DNA of 5,388 nucleotides from Patescibacteria group bacterium. GTDB taxonomy: Bacteria; Patescibacteriota; Microgenomatia; UBA1400; MFAQ01. The notes beneath the pieces were generated by a model. It was not told the origin of the DNA, searched no databases, and was given only the letters and a program-made list of their open reading frames with translations. The stretch is taken from positions 1-5,388 of the forward strand of contig JAHITH010000097.1 of assembly GCA_018817845.1 (NCBI GenBank), given 5' to 3'. This document shows, in pieces, positions 4,354 through 5,388 of this stretch (position 1 is the first letter of the stretch; the number at the start of each line of letters is the position of its first letter). Position numbers and translations under genes: made by a program.

Positions 4354-5388
4354 TTACCAGCTATCTATCTCGCTAAAGTCATCTGCAGTTTCTTTCTCCA
4401 TCTGCCAATCTGGGACAACTTTTCTCTCTGTCATTATCAACCGTGGCGAAATCTCACTTAAAAATCTAGACGGAGTCTGATTATTTTTTCCACCATACAA
4501 AAACCTTAAACCAGCAAAACTTAAAAACAACCTCTGTCTTGCCCTGGTAATGGCTACATATAAAAGCCTTCTTTCTTCCTCTAAATCATCTTTTTCTAGC
4601 AAACTTCTAGAGTGGGGTAGCAACCCCTCTTCTAACCCCACCACAAAAACATTATCGAACTCTAGACCCTTAGCAGAATGTATGGTCATTAAGGTGACTT
4701 GCGTCTTTTTGGGTTGAAGTTGGTCGGCCAAATCCTCTGCTTGAATTAAAGCCACGCTCTCTAAAAACGGCTCGACTTTAGGAAACTCACTAGCTACCGC
4801 TATTAGCTCATCAATATTTTCTAGTCTGCCTAAATCTTCTTCATTTTTCTTATCAAATTTTTCCAGATATTTTGTAATTTCCAATATTTTTTTAATCAAT
4901 TCAACCGTAGTTAATTTGTTATTAAATTCTGTATTAAACCAAGTTTCAAAATTGGATCTTCTGCGTTTTCCTATTTTTTCAATTCGATCCCAGGCGACCG
5001 CATCGTCTTTATTTGCTATCACCTTTAAGTAGGCCAATAGGTCTTTTATCTCGGCTCTTTCATAAAACCTTACTCCACCAACCAAACGGTAGGTAATACC
5101 AACTCTGATTAGTTCTTCTTCCAAAATTCTAGACTGCGCGTTGGTTCTGTACAAAACAGCCACACTTTTTTCTTTCTCTATGGCTCTTGTACAGTTATCC
5201 ACTACAAATTTGGCCTCTGCTCGGCCGTCTAACCCTTCAAAGATTATTATTTTATCCCCTTCATTCTCACGGGTCACAAGTTTTAATACCGGATGACCAG
5301 TATTGTTACTAATCACCTCGTGGGCCGCGTCTAAAATATTCTGAGTGCTCCTGTAGTTTTCGGTCAATTCCACCACCTTTAAATTACT
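4354..5388 (-). CDS. uvrD: UvrD/PcrA-type superfamily 1 DNA helicase, C-terminal half (5' end outside window)
   Basis: The visible 344 residues are the second half of an ATP-driven 3'-5' DNA helicase used in excision and replication repair. The frame stays open to the window edge (SNLKVVELTENYRST), so the gene starts beyond it; the internal GTG at 5376 is not a real start. Motif IV LTENYRST is at 8-15 and GGVRFYERAEIKDLLAYL at 104-121. Motif V TIHSAKGLEFDNVFVVGLEEG is at 235-255 and motif VI EEERRLLYVAITRARQRL at about 270-287, with its arginine finger. These are followed by the usual PSRFLSEI. The 2B region between residues ~120 and 228 is about 75 residues shorter than in E. coli UvrD. The C-terminus ends soon after and lacks a clear Tudor-like tail. 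UvrD, PcrA and Rep cannot be firmly separated from this part. It is followed by the radical SAM gene nine bases later. Confidence 0.92.
   Translation of the reverse strand, partial: SNLKVVELTENYRSTQNILDAAHEVISNNTGHPVLKLVTRENEGDKIIIFEGLDGRAEAKFVVDNCTRAIEKEKSVAVLYRTNAQSRILEEELIRVGITYRLVGGVRFYERAEIKDLLAYLKVIANKDDAVAWDRIEKIGKRRRSNFETWFNTEFNNKLTTVELIKKILEITKYLEKFDKKNEEDLGRLENIDELIAVASEFPKVEPFLESVALIQAEDLADQLQPKKTQVTLMTIHSAKGLEFDNVFVVGLEEGLLPHSRSLLEKDDLEEERRLLYVAITRARQRLFLSFAGLRFLYGGKNNQTPSRFLSEISPRLIMTERKVVPDWQMEKETADDFSEIDSW

Overview
The window is AT-rich and densely coded. It suggests an uncultivated, small-genome bacterium, most plausibly of the Candidate Phyla Radiation (Patescibacteria, perhaps Microgenomates). 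This is an inference from the low GC, Lys/Asn/Ile-rich proteins, an unusually compact UvrD-type helicase, a decaprenyl-phosphate phosphoribosyltransferase-like (UbiA) gene and a B12-binding-type radical SAM gene. TGA ends two of the frames and there is no sign of stop-codon reassignment. No rRNA, tRNA or CRISPR array is visible.

Left part (1-317, + strand): the C-terminal end of a membrane protein overlaps the start of a UbiA-family prenyltransferase gene. The second gene is cut off after about 58 codons, just where the first Asp-rich motif (NDxxD) should appear, by an insertion sequence.

Mobile element (298-1949): a complete IS1634-type (IS4 superfamily) element with 14-bp perfect terminal inverted repeats. 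It carries an intact 508-residue DDE transposase on the - strand. A 13-bp direct repeat lies just before the transposase start and again over its stop codon. No target-site duplication is evident and the rest of the UbiA gene is not on the other side, so the junction is either a deletion or rearrangement at the IS, or an assembly join at a repeat.

Palindrome-rich spacer (1950-2038): no gene, but two abutting perfect palindromes and two tandem copies of an ATAGT-N4-ACTAT operator-like motif.

Right part (2039-5388, all - strand): transcription runs from the 5'-truncated UvrD/PcrA-type helicase, through a B12-binding-type radical SAM protein (9-nt gap), to a family 2 glycosyltransferase of the dolichyl-phosphate mannose synthase type. 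The end of the radical SAM gene is a REP-like hairpin that supplies its last nine codons. It is followed by a 19-bp perfect stem overlapping a plausible promoter for the glycosyltransferase. The radical SAM/GT2 pair may act on a cell-surface or polyprenyl-linked molecule, but the substrate cannot be read from the sequence. Strand composition switches between these two genes and uvrD, so they may not share a history.
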